DNA of 64,000 bases, taken from assembly GCF_008704555.1 (NCBI RefSeq), contig NZ_CP023702.1:3782001-3846000 (forward strand). The letters run 5' to 3'. The notes under the pieces are model-generated. The model was not told where the DNA came from. It made no database searches and saw only the letters and a list, made by a program, of their open reading frames with translations. The number at the start of each line of letters is the position of its first letter. Position 1 is the stretch's first letter. This stretch comes from Streptomyces nitrosporeus (lineage in GTDB: Bacteria > Actinomycetota > Actinomycetes > Streptomycetales > Streptomycetaceae). The position numbers and the translations under genes are program-made. Below, piece by piece: positions 42,566 through 51,383 of this stretch.

Positions 42566-43939
42566 TCAGATCCGGGTCAGTGCCCAGACACCCACCGCGA
42601 AACAGATCAGCGCGACCACCAGGACCGGGACCGCCACCACGCGTGGCGGTCCCGTCCGCGTCCGGGGAGCCGTCGCGGGAACGGGGGACCGGGCGGCCCC
42701 GGCGGCCTGGTGGGGGACGGCGTCCTGCGGGTGCCGGGCCGTGTAGGCGCGGGTGGGCGGGGCGTTCTGCGGAACCGCCGCGGTGGGCGCGTGGGCGATG
42801 CCGGAGGCGTCGGCGGGGAAACCGGAGGCGGTGTACGCGGGGGCGGGGCCGTGCGGCTGCGGGGGCGGGGGGAGGGGCGCGGACTGCTGAGGGGGCGGGG
42901 CGAGGTGGAAGCTGCCCGTCTCCGACATCCCGGCGGACGGCGCCGCGTACGGCTGCCCGGGGCCCTCCCGCCGCGGTTCGTGGGGCCGCGGCGGTTTTGG
43001 TGCCGCGGGCCCGGGGACGGCGGCTCCGCCGGTGGCCGGGCCGGCCGGCCGCGGGGTGCTCAGGGGTCCCTCCGGCCCGAACCCCTCGGGCAGCGGGCCG
43101 ATCTGGTCGAACACCTCCACCGGCTCGTCGTCCGGGCCGGGCTCCGGCAGCATCTCCACCGCCGCCGTCAGGGCCTTGCGGGCGCCCGTCGCCGTGCGGA
43201 AACGGGCCTGGGGGTCCGGCTGGAGCAGCCCGGCCAGGACCTGCCAGAGGGGCTCCGGGACGCCCTGGGGGGCGCCGGGGGTGCCGTGCGCGACGAAGTA
43301 CTCGATCAGGGCCTGGGAGTCCGGCTTTTTGCCCTGGAGGAGGTAGAGCGCCACCAGGCCGACGGCGAAGAGGTCCGCGGGAAAGTCGGGTTCCGCACCC
43401 AGCATCTGCTCGGGGGCGAAGTAACCCGGGGTGCCCACCACGTAGTTGGTCTCGGTCAGCCGGGGTTCGCCCTTGCGCATCGAGATGCCGAAGTCCGACA
43501 GGCGCAGATGCGGCCGGCCCGTACCGGTGGCCTCCAGCAGGATGTTGGCCGGCTTGATGTCACGGTGCACCACCCCCTCGGCGTGCACCGTGGAGAGCCC
43601 CGACAGCAGCTGGTCGAGGAGCAGGCAGACGAAGCGCGGGGGCAACGGGCCGTAGTCGCCGATGACATGGGCCAGTGAACCGCCGCTGACCAGGTCCATG
43701 GTGAACAGGACCTTGTCGTCGTCGGCGGCCCAGCTGGCGGGGGCGAGGACGTGCGGGTGCTCGATCCGCAGGGCCTGTTCCCGGACGAAGCGCAGCAGTG
43801 TGTGCGCGTCGCTCTGCTGCAGGACCTTGGCCGCCACGTACCTGCGGCGCCGGTGGTCCCAGGCGCGCCAGACGGCGCCGACCCCACCGCGTCCGATCGG
43901 ATCGATCAGTTCGTACCGACCGGCGAAGACCTCACCCAT
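42566..43939 (-). CDS. Membrane Ser/Thr protein kinase
   Basis: 457 aa. The Hanks-type domain starts at residue 7 (GRYELIDPIGRGGVGAVWRA). The catalytic Lys lies in VAAKVLQ, the catalytic loop is HRDIKPANILL, the DFG is LSDFGISM and the APE-equivalent is GYFAPEQM. The domain (about 1-265) is intact. A long Pro/Ala-rich juxtamembrane region (270-425) and one C-terminal membrane segment (VVAVPVLVVALICFAVGVW) follow, with only a few residues outside. It therefore lacks a PASTA-type sensor. Its signal and substrates are unknown. The HTH gene upstream lies 107 nt away on the same strand. Confidence 0.93.
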   Translation of the reverse strand: MGEVFAGRYELIDPIGRGGVGAVWRAWDHRRRRYVAAKVLQQSDAHTLLRFVREQALRIEHPHVLAPASWAADDDKVLFTMDLVSGGSLAHVIGDYGPLPPRFVCLLLDQLLSGLSTVHAEGVVHRDIKPANILLEATGTGRPHLRLSDFGISMRKGEPRLTETNYVVGTPGYFAPEQMLGAEPDFPADLFAVGLVALYLLQGKKPDSQALIEYFVAHGTPGAPQGVPEPLWQVLAGLLQPDPQARFRTATGARKALTAAVEMLPEPGPDDEPVEVFDQIGPLPEGFGPEGPLSTPRPAGPATGGAAVPGPAAPKPPRPHEPRREGPGQPYAAPSAGMSETGSFHLAPPPQQSAPLPPPPQPHGPAPAYTASGFPADASGIAHAPTAAVPQNAPPTRAYTARHPQDAVPHQAAGAARSPVPATAPRTRTGPPRVVAVPVLVVALICFAVGVWALTRI

Positions 43940-44046
43940 TGCGCTGCGCCCGCTCCCCGTTCGTGTGCTCGGCTCGTCACCCGGACCCGGATACCGAGAG
44001 GGGCCCTGTGGGAACAGGACCCCGCGCCCGGTCGCTCAGGACCTCT

Positions 44047-44595
44047 TCAGCTCTGGTTGCCCTCGTAGTGCGCGACCGCGTCCGCGGTGCGCCCCGCTCC
44101 GTACACCCGGAGGAACTCTGCCAGTTCCGGGTGGCTGGGGGCGAGGGTGTCCGCCGCGTCGATGATGTCGCCGGCGGCGGCGACCGACCTGAGCAGGGAC
44201 TGGATCTCGCGGACCACGCGCCGGACGGTGGGGGCGCTGCCGGTGGAGGAGGTCTGGCCGGTGCCGGTGAGGACCGAACCGCCCTGGGACTTCTTGATCT
44301 CCTCCATGCGGTCGGTGGCCTCACCGGCGCTCACACTGCCGTCGGCCACCTGGCCGGCGAGTTCCTGGAGGGCCTGGACACGCTGGACGACGGCGGGGTT
44401 CCCGATCTTGGCCCGCTGTCCGCTCATCAGCTGGGACAGCATCGGCGCGGACAGCCCGAGCACCGCCGCGAGCCGTGCCTGGTTGAGGCCGAGATCATCG
44501 ATCAGCCGGCGGAAGAGCGCTCCCAGCGGCTCCCCGTACCAGCTGCGCTGAAGCTCCCTGGCTCTCGCGGTGGCCTCTTGCTGTGCTGCGTCCAT
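44047..44595 (-). CDS. Helix-turn-helix DNA-binding protein
   Basis: 182 aa from ATG 44595 with AAGGGGAGA upstream. The HTH (DLGLNQARLAAVLGLSAPML then SQLMSGQRAKIGN) is at about 35-65. The rest is helical, with no ligand domain recognised. It is a conserved Streptomyces neighbour of this kinase. Small size and single HTH suggest a local regulator or kinase substrate; both ideas are inference. Confidence 0.83.
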   Translation of the reverse strand: MDAAQQEATARARELQRSWYGEPLGALFRRLIDDLGLNQARLAAVLGLSAPMLSQLMSGQRAKIGNPAVVQRVQALQELAGQVADGSVSAGEATDRMEEIKKSQGGSVLTGTGQTSSTGSAPTVRRVVREIQSLLRSVAAAGDIIDAADTLAPSHPELAEFLRVYGAGRTADAVAHYEGNQS

Positions 44596-44683
44596 GGCGT
44601 CTCCCCTTCGCTGCGGCTTCGCTGCCGCGAACCTCGCCACGCATCTTACGGAGGGCCGTTGCGGACCGGGAGTCCCAATCCTT

Positions 44684-44714
44684 TTGCAGGATCCAGGGGG
44701 TCACCCGGTACTCT
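44684..44714 (+). promoter_or_regulatory. Candidate tRNA-Ala promoter
   Basis: TTGCAG (44684-44689) and TACTCT (44709-44714) with a rather long 19-nt spacer, 54 nt before the tRNA. Confidence 0.4.
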
Positions 44715-44768
44715 GTTCTGCGACGGACGTCGCGGCACACGGGTGCCGGGCTCTGTCGGTGTTTCCCC

Positions 44769-44841
44769 GGGGCCTTAGCTCAGTTGGTAGAGCGCTGCCT
44801 TTGCAAGGCAGATGTCAGGAGTTCGAATCTCCTAGGCTCCA
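44769..44841 (+). tRNA. tRNA-Ala (anticodon TGC)
   Basis: 73 nt; the acceptor GGGGCCT pairs with AGGCTCC (one G-T pair), anticodon TGC at 44802-44804, T-arm AGTTCGAATCT. The CCA is not encoded, so the CCA-adding enzyme is needed. Confidence 0.98.
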
Positions 44842-44847
44842 CGGCAG

Positions 44848-44888
44848 AACGCCCTCCGGCCCGCTTCCTGGCGGGTCGGAGGGCGTTC
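44848..44888 (+). terminator. tRNA-Ala terminator
   Basis: Long interrupted hairpin, outer stem about 12 bp (44848-44859 with 44877-44888) plus an inner CCCGC/GCGGG stem, beginning 7 nt after the tRNA. Confidence 0.85.
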
Positions 44889-44916
44889 TCGTGTGGTGCC
44901 GGGGCGGGCCGGCCGC

Positions 44917-45642
44917 TCAGGGCTTCTTGCTCCCGTCGCCGCTGCCGGACGGGCCCTCGCCGTTCTCTTCCTCGTTCCGCCCGGCCATGGCCTCCGGGCC
45001 GGCGGCAGTCTGCCCGCTGCCGTCCACCGACGTCAGCGGGGTGCGTTCGTCGGCCACCTCGGTGGGGGCGGGCGGCTCCACCAGCCAGTCGGGGTTGGCC
45101 TGCCGGTCCCACCACTTCCAGGCGGCGAACGCGCCGCCCGCGAGCGCGCCCAGCAGGAGCGCACCCTTCGCGAACCGGCCGCACCTGGCCCGGCGCTCGC
45201 GCTTGCGGACCAGCTTGTGCACCTCCGCCGCGGTCACCTGGCCCCGCAGCGCGGCCAGCGCCGCCGCGCTGCGGGCCCCGGCCTCCTCGGCCATGGGCCG
45301 GCCGGCGGCGACGGCGGACTCGACGCGCGGGGCGGCGTAGTCGGCGGCGCTCCGCGCTGCCTGGCGGGTGAGGACCGCCGCGCGCTGGGCCGCCTCGTCG
45401 ACCTTGGGCGGTACATGGGTCAGCGCCTGGCCGATGCGGGGGGCGAGGTGTGCGTCGTACTGGACGCGGGCCTGTGCGGCTGCCTTCGACACCTTCGGCG
45501 CGAGCTGTGCGCGGGCCTCCTGCGTGTAGTGCACGGCCTGTTTCTTGGCCGTGTCGGCGTAGGGCGCCACCACTTCTGCGGCGTGCTGCGCGCTGCCCTT
45601 CGCCGAGCAGGTTGCGGCGCGCACGCTGTCGATGCGGGTCAC
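44917..45642 (-). CDS. DUF5324 family protein
   Basis: 241 aa from GTG 45642, chosen because AGGAGGATCTC precedes it; the frame is open earlier. Residues 1-150 are Ala/Val-rich amphipathic helices (HYTQEARAQLAPKVSKAAAQ, APRIGQALTHVPPKVDEAAQ), resembling apolipoprotein-like or phasin-like repeats. A basic patch (LVRKRERRARCGRFAKG) precedes one membrane segment (ALLLGALAGGAFAAWKWW) and a polar acidic tail. Family assignment is from memory; function unknown. Confidence 0.8.
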   Translation of the reverse strand: MTRIDSVRAATCSAKGSAQHAAEVVAPYADTAKKQAVHYTQEARAQLAPKVSKAAAQARVQYDAHLAPRIGQALTHVPPKVDEAAQRAAVLTRQAARSAADYAAPRVESAVAAGRPMAEEAGARSAAALAALRGQVTAAEVHKLVRKRERRARCGRFAKGALLLGALAGGAFAAWKWWDRQANPDWLVEPPAPTEVADERTPLTSVDGSGQTAAGPEAMAGRNEEENGEGPSGSGDGSKKP

Positions 45643-45998
45643 GAGATCCTCCTCCTGGGTGGCGGGTCGGTACTCCGCCTGTCCACCCATGTCGAAATCA
45701 TTCCCGCCCAGACCTCGGGTGCCATGCGAGGCGGCCATCCGGGGCAAAGCGGCATATGCGAGCAATTCTGTATAAACAGATCTTCCCGCTGACGATGCCA
45801 CGGCGCGGGGAGGTGTGCTCCGTCTCGGCGCGCACTTGGCCGCTTTTGGCCCCGGAGAGGTGGGGGAAGTGTGGGAAAGGTGCGGGAAGGCGGGCCACCG
45901 GGTGAGCGAGTCCGTGTGCCGGGCGCCGTCCGGACGGCCGTGGGGGCGCCACGTGCGAGGATCGGGTTCCCTGAGCCGTGACGTAGGGAAGGCGGGCC
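45643..45998. other. Divergent intergenic region with an AT-rich patch
   Basis: 356 nt without a supportable gene. A short inverted repeat TCTGT-ATAA-ACAGA lies at 45767-45780 in an AT-rich stretch, about 125 nt before the DUF5324 start. Purine-rich GTGGGGGAAGTGTGGGAAAGG at 45860-45885 is also notable. Confidence 0.45.
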
Positions 45999-46526
45999 GT
46001 GGCCGAGCAGCTTTTCGCCACCTTGAGGACCAGCCGGGGCGACATCGGTATCCGGCTGCTGCCGGACCACGCTCCGAGGACCGTCCGCAACTTCGTCGAA
46101 CTCGCCACCGGGAAGCGGGAGTGGACGGACCCGGCGACCGGTACGAGGTCGATGGGGCGGCTCTACGACGGCACGGTCTTCCACCGGGTCATCGGTGACT
46201 TCATGATCCAGGGCGGCGATCCGCTGGGGAACGGCACCGGTGGCCCGGGGTACGAGTTCCCCGACGAGTTCCACCCGGACCTCTCCTTCACCCGGCCCTA
46301 TCTGCTGGCGATGGCCAACGCCGGTCCGGGCACCAACGGGTCGCAGTTCTTCGTGACGCTCTCCCCGACGGCCTGGCTGACCGGTAAGCACACCATCTTC
46401 GGCGAGGTGGCGGGGGTCGCCGACCGGAAAGTCGTCGACATCATCGGGGCGGTGCCGACGAATCCGCGTACGCAGCGGCCGCTGGAGGCCGTGGTGCTCG
46501 AGTCGGTCGTGGTCGAGCTCCGCTGA
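45999..46526 (+). CDS. Cyclophilin-type peptidyl-prolyl cis-trans isomerase
   Basis: 175 aa from GTG 45999. The whole cyclophilin fold is readable: NFVELATGKREW, the catalytic Arg/Phe in TVFHRVIGDFMIQGGDP, and MANAGPGTNGSQFFVTLSPT with TGKHTIFGEV. No signal peptide, so it is cytosolic. The equivalent in Mycobacterium (Rv0009) has the same position between gyrA and crgA. Confidence 0.96.
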   Translation: MAEQLFATLRTSRGDIGIRLLPDHAPRTVRNFVELATGKREWTDPATGTRSMGRLYDGTVFHRVIGDFMIQGGDPLGNGTGGPGYEFPDEFHPDLSFTRPYLLAMANAGPGTNGSQFFVTLSPTAWLTGKHTIFGEVAGVADRKVVDIIGAVPTNPRTQRPLEAVVLESVVVELR

Positions 46527-46735
46527 GGGGCCCGCCGGGGGGCGTCGCAGGTCAGGGCCGCAGGTCCGGTCCGCAGGTCTTGGCCGCCGGTTCCGGCCGG
46601 ATCTGTTCCGAAGGTGTGTTTGCCCCCTGCCCGCCCGGGAACCAATCGTTTTGTCCGCCCGTACTCCCGTACAACGGGTGCACGGGTGCTGTCGCGCGGC
46701 GAGGACGGGGCGAGGACCGGAAGGGACCGGGACCG

Positions 46736-47638
46736 ATGGAGCAGCGGCCAGAAGACCAGGACGGGCCCGCGGCCGCGGGTGGTCCGCCCACCTGTTACCG
46801 GCACCCGGACAGGGAGACGGGGATCCGGTGCGTGCGCTGCGAGCGGCCGGTCTGCACGGACTGCATGATCGACGCCTCGGTCGGCTTCCAGTGTCCGCGG
46901 TGCGTGCGGGAGGGGTCCGGCACGGGGCACCACCCGGCCGCGAGCAGGCCGCGCACCCTGGCGGGCGGCGGCGTGGCGGCCGATCCCCGGCTGGTCACCA
47001 AGATCCTGCTGGTCCTCAACCTGGGGGTCTTCATCGCCGTCTCGGTGGCCGGCCGGCCGCTGCTCGACGATCTGCTGCTGTTCGGCCGCGGCCCCACGGG
47101 CGGCCCGGCGGCCGGTGTGGAGGGCGTGGCCGAGGGGCAGTGGTACCGCCTGTTCACCTCGGTGTTCCTGCACCAGGAGGTGTGGCACATCGCCTTCAAC
47201 ATGCTGGGTCTGTGGTGGCTGGGCGGGCCGCTGGAGGCCGCTCTGGGGCGTCTGCGCTATCTCGCGCTCTATCTGCTGTCCGGGCTCGCGGGGAGCGCGT
47301 CGACCTACTGGCTCTCCGCCGCGAACCAGGGCTCGCTCGGCGCGTCCGGAGCCGTCTTCGGGCTGCTGGGCGCCACGGCCGTGCTCATGCGCAGGATGAA
47401 CTACGACATGCGGCCGGTGCTCGTGATCCTGGCGGTGAACCTGGTCTTCACCTTCAACCCCTGGGGCGCCATCGCCTGGCAGGCGCACCTGGGAGGTCTG
47501 ATCGCCGGGGCGCTGCTGGCCGCCGCCATGGTCCACGCTCCCCGAGCGCACCGGAACGCGGTCCAGTTCGGAGCCTGCGCCCTGATGCTGGTGGTTGTGG
47601 TGGCGATCGTCCTCGGACGGACAGCTGCTCTCAACTGA
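46736..47638 (+). CDS. Rhomboid family intramembrane serine protease
   Basis: 300 aa from ATG 46736. An N-terminal Cys/His zinc-binding segment (CYRHPDRETGIRCVRCERPV then CTDCMIDASVGFQCPRC) resembles a B-box. Six or seven membrane segments follow. The active site has Ser in LGASGAVFGLLG and His in QAHLGGLIAG, and the oxyanion region is HIAFNMLGLWWLG. It cleaves membrane proteins within the bilayer. Catalytic residues are intact. Neighbour of the cyclophilin gene, 209 nt away. Confidence 0.93.
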   Translation: MEQRPEDQDGPAAAGGPPTCYRHPDRETGIRCVRCERPVCTDCMIDASVGFQCPRCVREGSGTGHHPAASRPRTLAGGGVAADPRLVTKILLVLNLGVFIAVSVAGRPLLDDLLLFGRGPTGGPAAGVEGVAEGQWYRLFTSVFLHQEVWHIAFNMLGLWWLGGPLEAALGRLRYLALYLLSGLAGSASTYWLSAANQGSLGASGAVFGLLGATAVLMRRMNYDMRPVLVILAVNLVFTFNPWGAIAWQAHLGGLIAGALLAAAMVHAPRAHRNAVQFGACALMLVVVVAIVLGRTAALN

Positions 47639-47665
47639 GCGGAAAAAATCCCTTGGCGATCAGAG

Positions 47666-47888
47666 TTGTCCACAGAGCGTGCCGGATCTTGTGCATGACG
47701 TGGGGAACAGGTGTGCCCCTTGTCCCTGGAGTGGGGGTTTCCCGTGGAGACAAGGGGCGTCCCGGCCCTGGATGCGGGAGTGTGCAGTCATATCGGCGTC
47801 AACATGTGCCGATCAGATCACCGTCCCGCAGGGGTTATCCACAGATCGTCCGACCTTTTCCCCCGGCTGTGGATAACTCTGTGGGTAA
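47666..47888. promoter_or_regulatory. Cluster of four DnaA boxes outside oriC
   Basis: TTGTCCACA (47666-47674, exact), TTATCCACA (47835-47843, exact), TGTGGATAA (47868-47876, exact on the minus strand) and TGTGGGTAA (47880-47888, one mismatch) lie in the rhomboid-crgA gap. Three close boxes face each other. This is about 18.5 kb from oriC. DnaA-box clusters that titrate DnaA have been reported near oriC in S. coelicolor. Confidence 0.85.
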
Positions 47889-47919
47889 CTTCACGGCAGG
47901 GCGGGCGACGGAGCTGCGG

Positions 47920-48174
47920 CTACTTCCACTGCGTGGAGACGCCGAAGCCGCCGGCGATGAAGCCGAAGCCCACGACGATGTTCCAGTTGCCCAGGGCGTC
48001 CACGGGCATATCGCCCTCGGTCACGTAGAACACCACGATCCAGGCCAGCCCGATCAGGAAGAGCGCCAGCATCACCGGCGCCACCCAACTGCGGTTGGTC
48101 AGCTTTATGTTGGTGGACTGCTTCGCCTGGGGCGGCGTGAAGTCTGCCTTCTTGCGGATACGTGACTTCGGCAC
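47920..48174 (-). CDS. crgA: Cell division protein CrgA
   Basis: 84 aa from GTG 48174. The cytosolic head PKSRIRKKADFTPP is followed by two membrane segments (WVAPVMLALFLIGLAWIVVF and NWNIVVGFGFIAGGFGV). The C-terminal STQWK ending is typical. CrgA coordinates FtsZ/septation and the cell-wall machinery in Streptomyces sporulation. DnaA boxes sit just downstream of its stop. Confidence 0.96.
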   Translation of the reverse strand: MPKSRIRKKADFTPPQAKQSTNIKLTNRSWVAPVMLALFLIGLAWIVVFYVTEGDMPVDALGNWNIVVGFGFIAGGFGVSTQWK

Positions 48175-48310
48175 GAGGGACTCTCCTGTCGATGCGCTGC
48201 GTGACCGCGCAGGGATCTGTGGCTGGCGCCGGGGCGCGAGGGGGAATGCTGCCTCCCCGGGGCGTCCGTTAGCGTAGTGCTTCCGTGGCGCCTAAGGAGA
48301 TAAGGGTACG

Positions 48311-49078
48311 TTGAGCAATTCTGCCGACTCCCCCCGAGGTCCGGTCCGCCGCATGTCCCGGTGGCCGGTACAAACGCTCACGGCAGCCGTTTTCGCCCTT
48401 GCCGGACTGATCTTCGTCACCAGCGCCAATACGGCCAAGGGCACCGATATCCGTACCGATTCCTCCCTGCTGAAACTCTCCGACCTGATCCAGCAGCGCA
48501 GCGAGCACAACGCGGAGCTCGACGAGTCGACCGCCGTGGTGCGCACGGACATCGACGCCCTGGCCCGGCGTGACGACGGGAGCACCGAGGCGGAGGACGC
48601 CGAACTCGACGCGCTGGAGAAGGCGGCGGGCACCACGAAGCTCACCGGCGCGGCCCTGACCGTCACCCTGAACGACGCCCCGCCGGACGCCACCGCCAAC
48701 CCGGGCTATCCCGAGCCGCAGCCCAACGACCTGGTCATCCACCAGCAGGACCTCCAGGCCGTCGTCAACGCGCTCTGGGAGGGCGGGGCCGAGGGGATCA
48801 GGGTGATGGACCAGCGGCTGATCTCCACCAGCGCGGTGCGCTGCGTCGGCAACACCCTGATCCTGCAGGGCCGGGTCTACTCCCCGCCGTACCGGATCAC
48901 GGCGGTCGGCGACCGGGGCGACCTCAGGAAGGCCCTGGAGGACTCCACGGCGATCCAGAACTACCAGCTGTACGTGAAGGCCTACGGGCTGGGCTGGCGG
49001 GTCGACGAGGACGACAAGGTGACGCTGCCCGGTTACTCGGGGCCGGTCGACCTGCATTACGCCCAGCCTGTGGAGTGA
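48311..49078 (+). CDS. DUF881 membrane-anchored protein
   Basis: 255 aa from TTG 48311. One N-terminal membrane anchor (VQTLTAAVFALAGLIFVTSA) precedes a coiled segment (LLKLSDLIQQRSEHNAELDE) and the DUF881 fold (TGAALTVTLNDAPPD, DLVIHQQDLQAVVNALW, GGAEGIRVMDQRL, GLGWRVDEDDKVTLPGYSG). The extracytoplasmic domain resembles proteins encoded with division genes in Firmicutes and actinobacteria. Divergent from crgA, as in Mycobacterium. Function unknown. Confidence 0.9.
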   Translation: MSNSADSPRGPVRRMSRWPVQTLTAAVFALAGLIFVTSANTAKGTDIRTDSSLLKLSDLIQQRSEHNAELDESTAVVRTDIDALARRDDGSTEAEDAELDALEKAAGTTKLTGAALTVTLNDAPPDATANPGYPEPQPNDLVIHQQDLQAVVNALWEGGAEGIRVMDQRLISTSAVRCVGNTLILQGRVYSPPYRITAVGDRGDLRKALEDSTAIQNYQLYVKAYGLGWRVDEDDKVTLPGYSGPVDLHYAQPVE

Positions 49079-49144
49079 CCCGTATCCCGCCGCCGAATCC
49101 GTCCCGCCCTCTAGTCTGGTCCCGTACCGAATAGGAGGGACAGC

Positions 49145-49333
49145 ATGTACGGCTGGATCTGGCGGCATCTGCCGGGCAACACGTGGGTGCGGGGCGTGAT
49201 CTCGCTCGTGCTGGTCCTGGCGGTCGTCTACGCGCTGTTCCAGTACGTCTTCCCCTGGGCGGAGCCGCTGCTCCCGTTCGGTGACGTGACGGTGGACGGC
49301 CAGGGAAGCAGTGGAGCGGGGAACAGCCGGTGA
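49145..49333 (+). CDS. Small membrane protein upstream of the amidotransferase gene
   Basis: 62 aa with AGGAGG upstream. WRHLPGNTWVRGVISLVLVL leads into a single membrane segment ending near FPWAEPLLPFGDVTVDGQG. The stop overlaps the next start (GTGA), so it is translated with it. No named family recognised. Confidence 0.82.
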   Translation: MYGWIWRHLPGNTWVRGVISLVLVLAVVYALFQYVFPWAEPLLPFGDVTVDGQGSSGAGNSR

Positions 49334-49968
49334 GCGCACGCATTCTCGTCGTCGACAACTACGACAGCTTCGTCTTCAACCTCGTCCAGTACCTCTACCA
49401 GCTCGGTGCCGAGTGCGAGGTGGTGCGCAACGACGAGGTGACCACCGCGCACGCCGGGGACGGCTTCGACGGCGTCCTGCTGTCGCCCGGCCCGGGGACA
49501 CCCGAGCAGGCCGGCGTCTGCGTCGAGATGGTGCACCACTGCGCGGACGCCGGCATCCCGGTCTTCGGGGTCTGCCTGGGCATGCAGTCGATGGCCGTCG
49601 CCTACGGCGGCGTGGTGGGCCGCGCCCCCGAGCTGCTGCACGGCAAGACCTCGCCCGTCTTCCACGAGGGCGAGGGGGTCTTCGCCGGTCTGCCGTCGCC
49701 CTTCACCGCGACGCGCTACCACTCGCTCGCCGCCGAGCCCGACACCGTCCCCGGGGTGCTGGAGGTCACGGCGCGTACCGCCGACGGCATCATCATGGGC
49801 CTGCGTCACCGCGAACGGGCGGTGGAGGGGGTGCAGTTCCACCCCGAGTCGGTCCTCACCGAGCACGGGCACCTGATGCTGGCCAACTGGCTGGAGCGGT
49901 GCGGTGACACGGGAGCCGTCGCCAGATCGGCGGGCCTGGCCCCGGTGGTGGGCAAGGCCGCCGCGTGA
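49330..49968 (+). CDS. Glutamine amidotransferase, anthranilate/aminodeoxychorismate synthase component II
   Basis: 212 aa from GTG 49330. Class I glutaminase: ILVVDNYDSFVFNLVQYL, SPGPGTPEQAG, nucleophile Cys in GVCLGMQSMAVAYGG, and His-Glu in QFHPESVLTEHG. It supplies ammonia to a chorismate-using partner. No component I gene is in the window, so TrpG versus PabA cannot be decided; mycobacterial Rv0013 is in the same place. It overlaps both neighbours by 4 nt. Confidence 0.93.
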   Translation: MSARILVVDNYDSFVFNLVQYLYQLGAECEVVRNDEVTTAHAGDGFDGVLLSPGPGTPEQAGVCVEMVHHCADAGIPVFGVCLGMQSMAVAYGGVVGRAPELLHGKTSPVFHEGEGVFAGLPSPFTATRYHSLAAEPDTVPGVLEVTARTADGIIMGLRHRERAVEGVQFHPESVLTEHGHLMLANWLERCGDTGAVARSAGLAPVVGKAAA

Positions 49969-51347
49969 CAGCGGGCCGCCCCGGACCGGGCGCCGGGCCG
50001 GACGGCCCGTACGCACCGGGAGCGTACGGGTCCGACGGTACGTTCGAGGCGGCGGTGGACCAGCTCGCGGACCCGTTGAACGACCCGCTGCCGGGCGGGC
50101 ACTCCTCGCCCTGGTTCCGGGCGGAGGCGCCCGTGGAAGGCGCCCAGGTGCCGCAGGGGCACCGGGCCGGAGCCCCCCAGCAGCACCCGCCGCGGCCCCG
50201 GCCGCAGGAGACGACCGAGGAGTGGTACGACCCGGAGGGCTACCGCCGCGACTGGCACACGGCCCCCGCCGCCCCCGGACCGGCCGTCGGCGGCCCTGGC
50301 CCGGCCGTCGGGGGTGCGCCGGGCACCGGCGCGCCCGGCGGGGGCGTCGCACCCGACGAGACGGTCGCCCTGCGGACGGCCGACACCCGGCGCGCCGTCC
50401 CGCCCGCCAGGGCATCGGCCGCTCCGGCCGCCCAGGACGACACCCTGGTGGCCCCGGCCGTCCCGGCCGCCCCGGACCCCCTCCCGGAGGACCGGGAGCC
50501 GCTGCCGACGGGCGGGCGGGCCGAGCGCCGCAGGGCCGCGGCCGCCAAGGGGCGCGGCAGACGGCGCCAGGAGCCTCCCGGGGCGGAGGGAGGGGGCACG
50601 GCGGCGCCGGGCGGGGCCCCCGTGCCGATGACGAGGCTGGAGGCCCGCAGGGCGGCCCGTGCGGCCAAGGACAGCCCGGCGGTCGTGGCCAGCCGGGTCG
50701 TCGGGGAGGTGTTCATCACCTTCGGTGTGCTGATGCTGCTCTTCGTCACCTACCAGCTGTGGTGGACCAACATCCGCGCCGACCAGATAGCGGGCCGGGA
50801 GACCCACCGGATCCAGGACCAGTGGGCGAAGTCGAAGGGCGACCGCAGTCCCGGTGCCTTCGAGCCGGGGCAGGGCTTCGCCATCATGCACATCCCGAAG
50901 CTGGACGTCGTCGCGCCGATCGCCGAGGGCATCGACAAGGAGAAGGTCCTCGACCGCGGCATGATCGGCCACTACGCCGAGGGGTCGCTGAAGACCGCGA
51001 TGCCGTCGGACCGGAAGGGCAACTTCGCGGTGGCGGGCCACCGCAACACCCACGGCGAACCCTTCCGCTACATCAACAAGCTGAAGCCGGGCGACCCGAT
51101 CGTCGTGGAGACCCAGGACGCCTACTACACGTACGAGATGGCGAACATCCTTCCCCAGACCTCGCCTTCGAACGTCTCGGTGATCGACGAGGTGCCGCGG
51201 GGTTCCGGCTTCACCGGTCCGGGCAGGTACATCACGCTGACCACGTGCACCCCGGAATTCACGAGTACGTACCGAATGATCGTGTGGGGCAAGATGGTCG
51301 ACGAACGGCCGCGCAGCAAGGGGAAGCCTGACGCGCTCGTCGGCTGA
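49965..51347 (+). CDS. Class E sortase with long N-terminal extension
   Basis: 460 aa from GTG 49965 overlapping the previous stop. A Pro/Gly/Ala-rich cytosolic region (1-240) is unusually long. One membrane anchor (EVFITFGVLMLLFVTYQLWW, about 248-267) precedes the sortase fold. Catalytic His is in VAGHRNTHGEPF and Cys in ITLTTCTPEF, with the downstream Arg in TSTYRMIVWGK. Class E enzymes attach LAXTG proteins such as the long chaplins in Streptomyces. This corresponds to the SrtE1/SrtE2 pair (probably SrtE1). Confidence 0.92.
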   Translation: MTAGRPGPGAGPDGPYAPGAYGSDGTFEAAVDQLADPLNDPLPGGHSSPWFRAEAPVEGAQVPQGHRAGAPQQHPPRPRPQETTEEWYDPEGYRRDWHTAPAAPGPAVGGPGPAVGGAPGTGAPGGGVAPDETVALRTADTRRAVPPARASAAPAAQDDTLVAPAVPAAPDPLPEDREPLPTGGRAERRRAAAAKGRGRRRQEPPGAEGGGTAAPGGAPVPMTRLEARRAARAAKDSPAVVASRVVGEVFITFGVLMLLFVTYQLWWTNIRADQIAGRETHRIQDQWAKSKGDRSPGAFEPGQGFAIMHIPKLDVVAPIAEGIDKEKVLDRGMIGHYAEGSLKTAMPSDRKGNFAVAGHRNTHGEPFRYINKLKPGDPIVVETQDAYYTYEMANILPQTSPSNVSVIDEVPRGSGFTGPGRYITLTTCTPEFTSTYRMIVWGKMVDERPRSKGKPDALVG

Positions 51348-51383
51348 CGCGGGCTGGACGACATCAGGACAGGGGCGGGTGCG

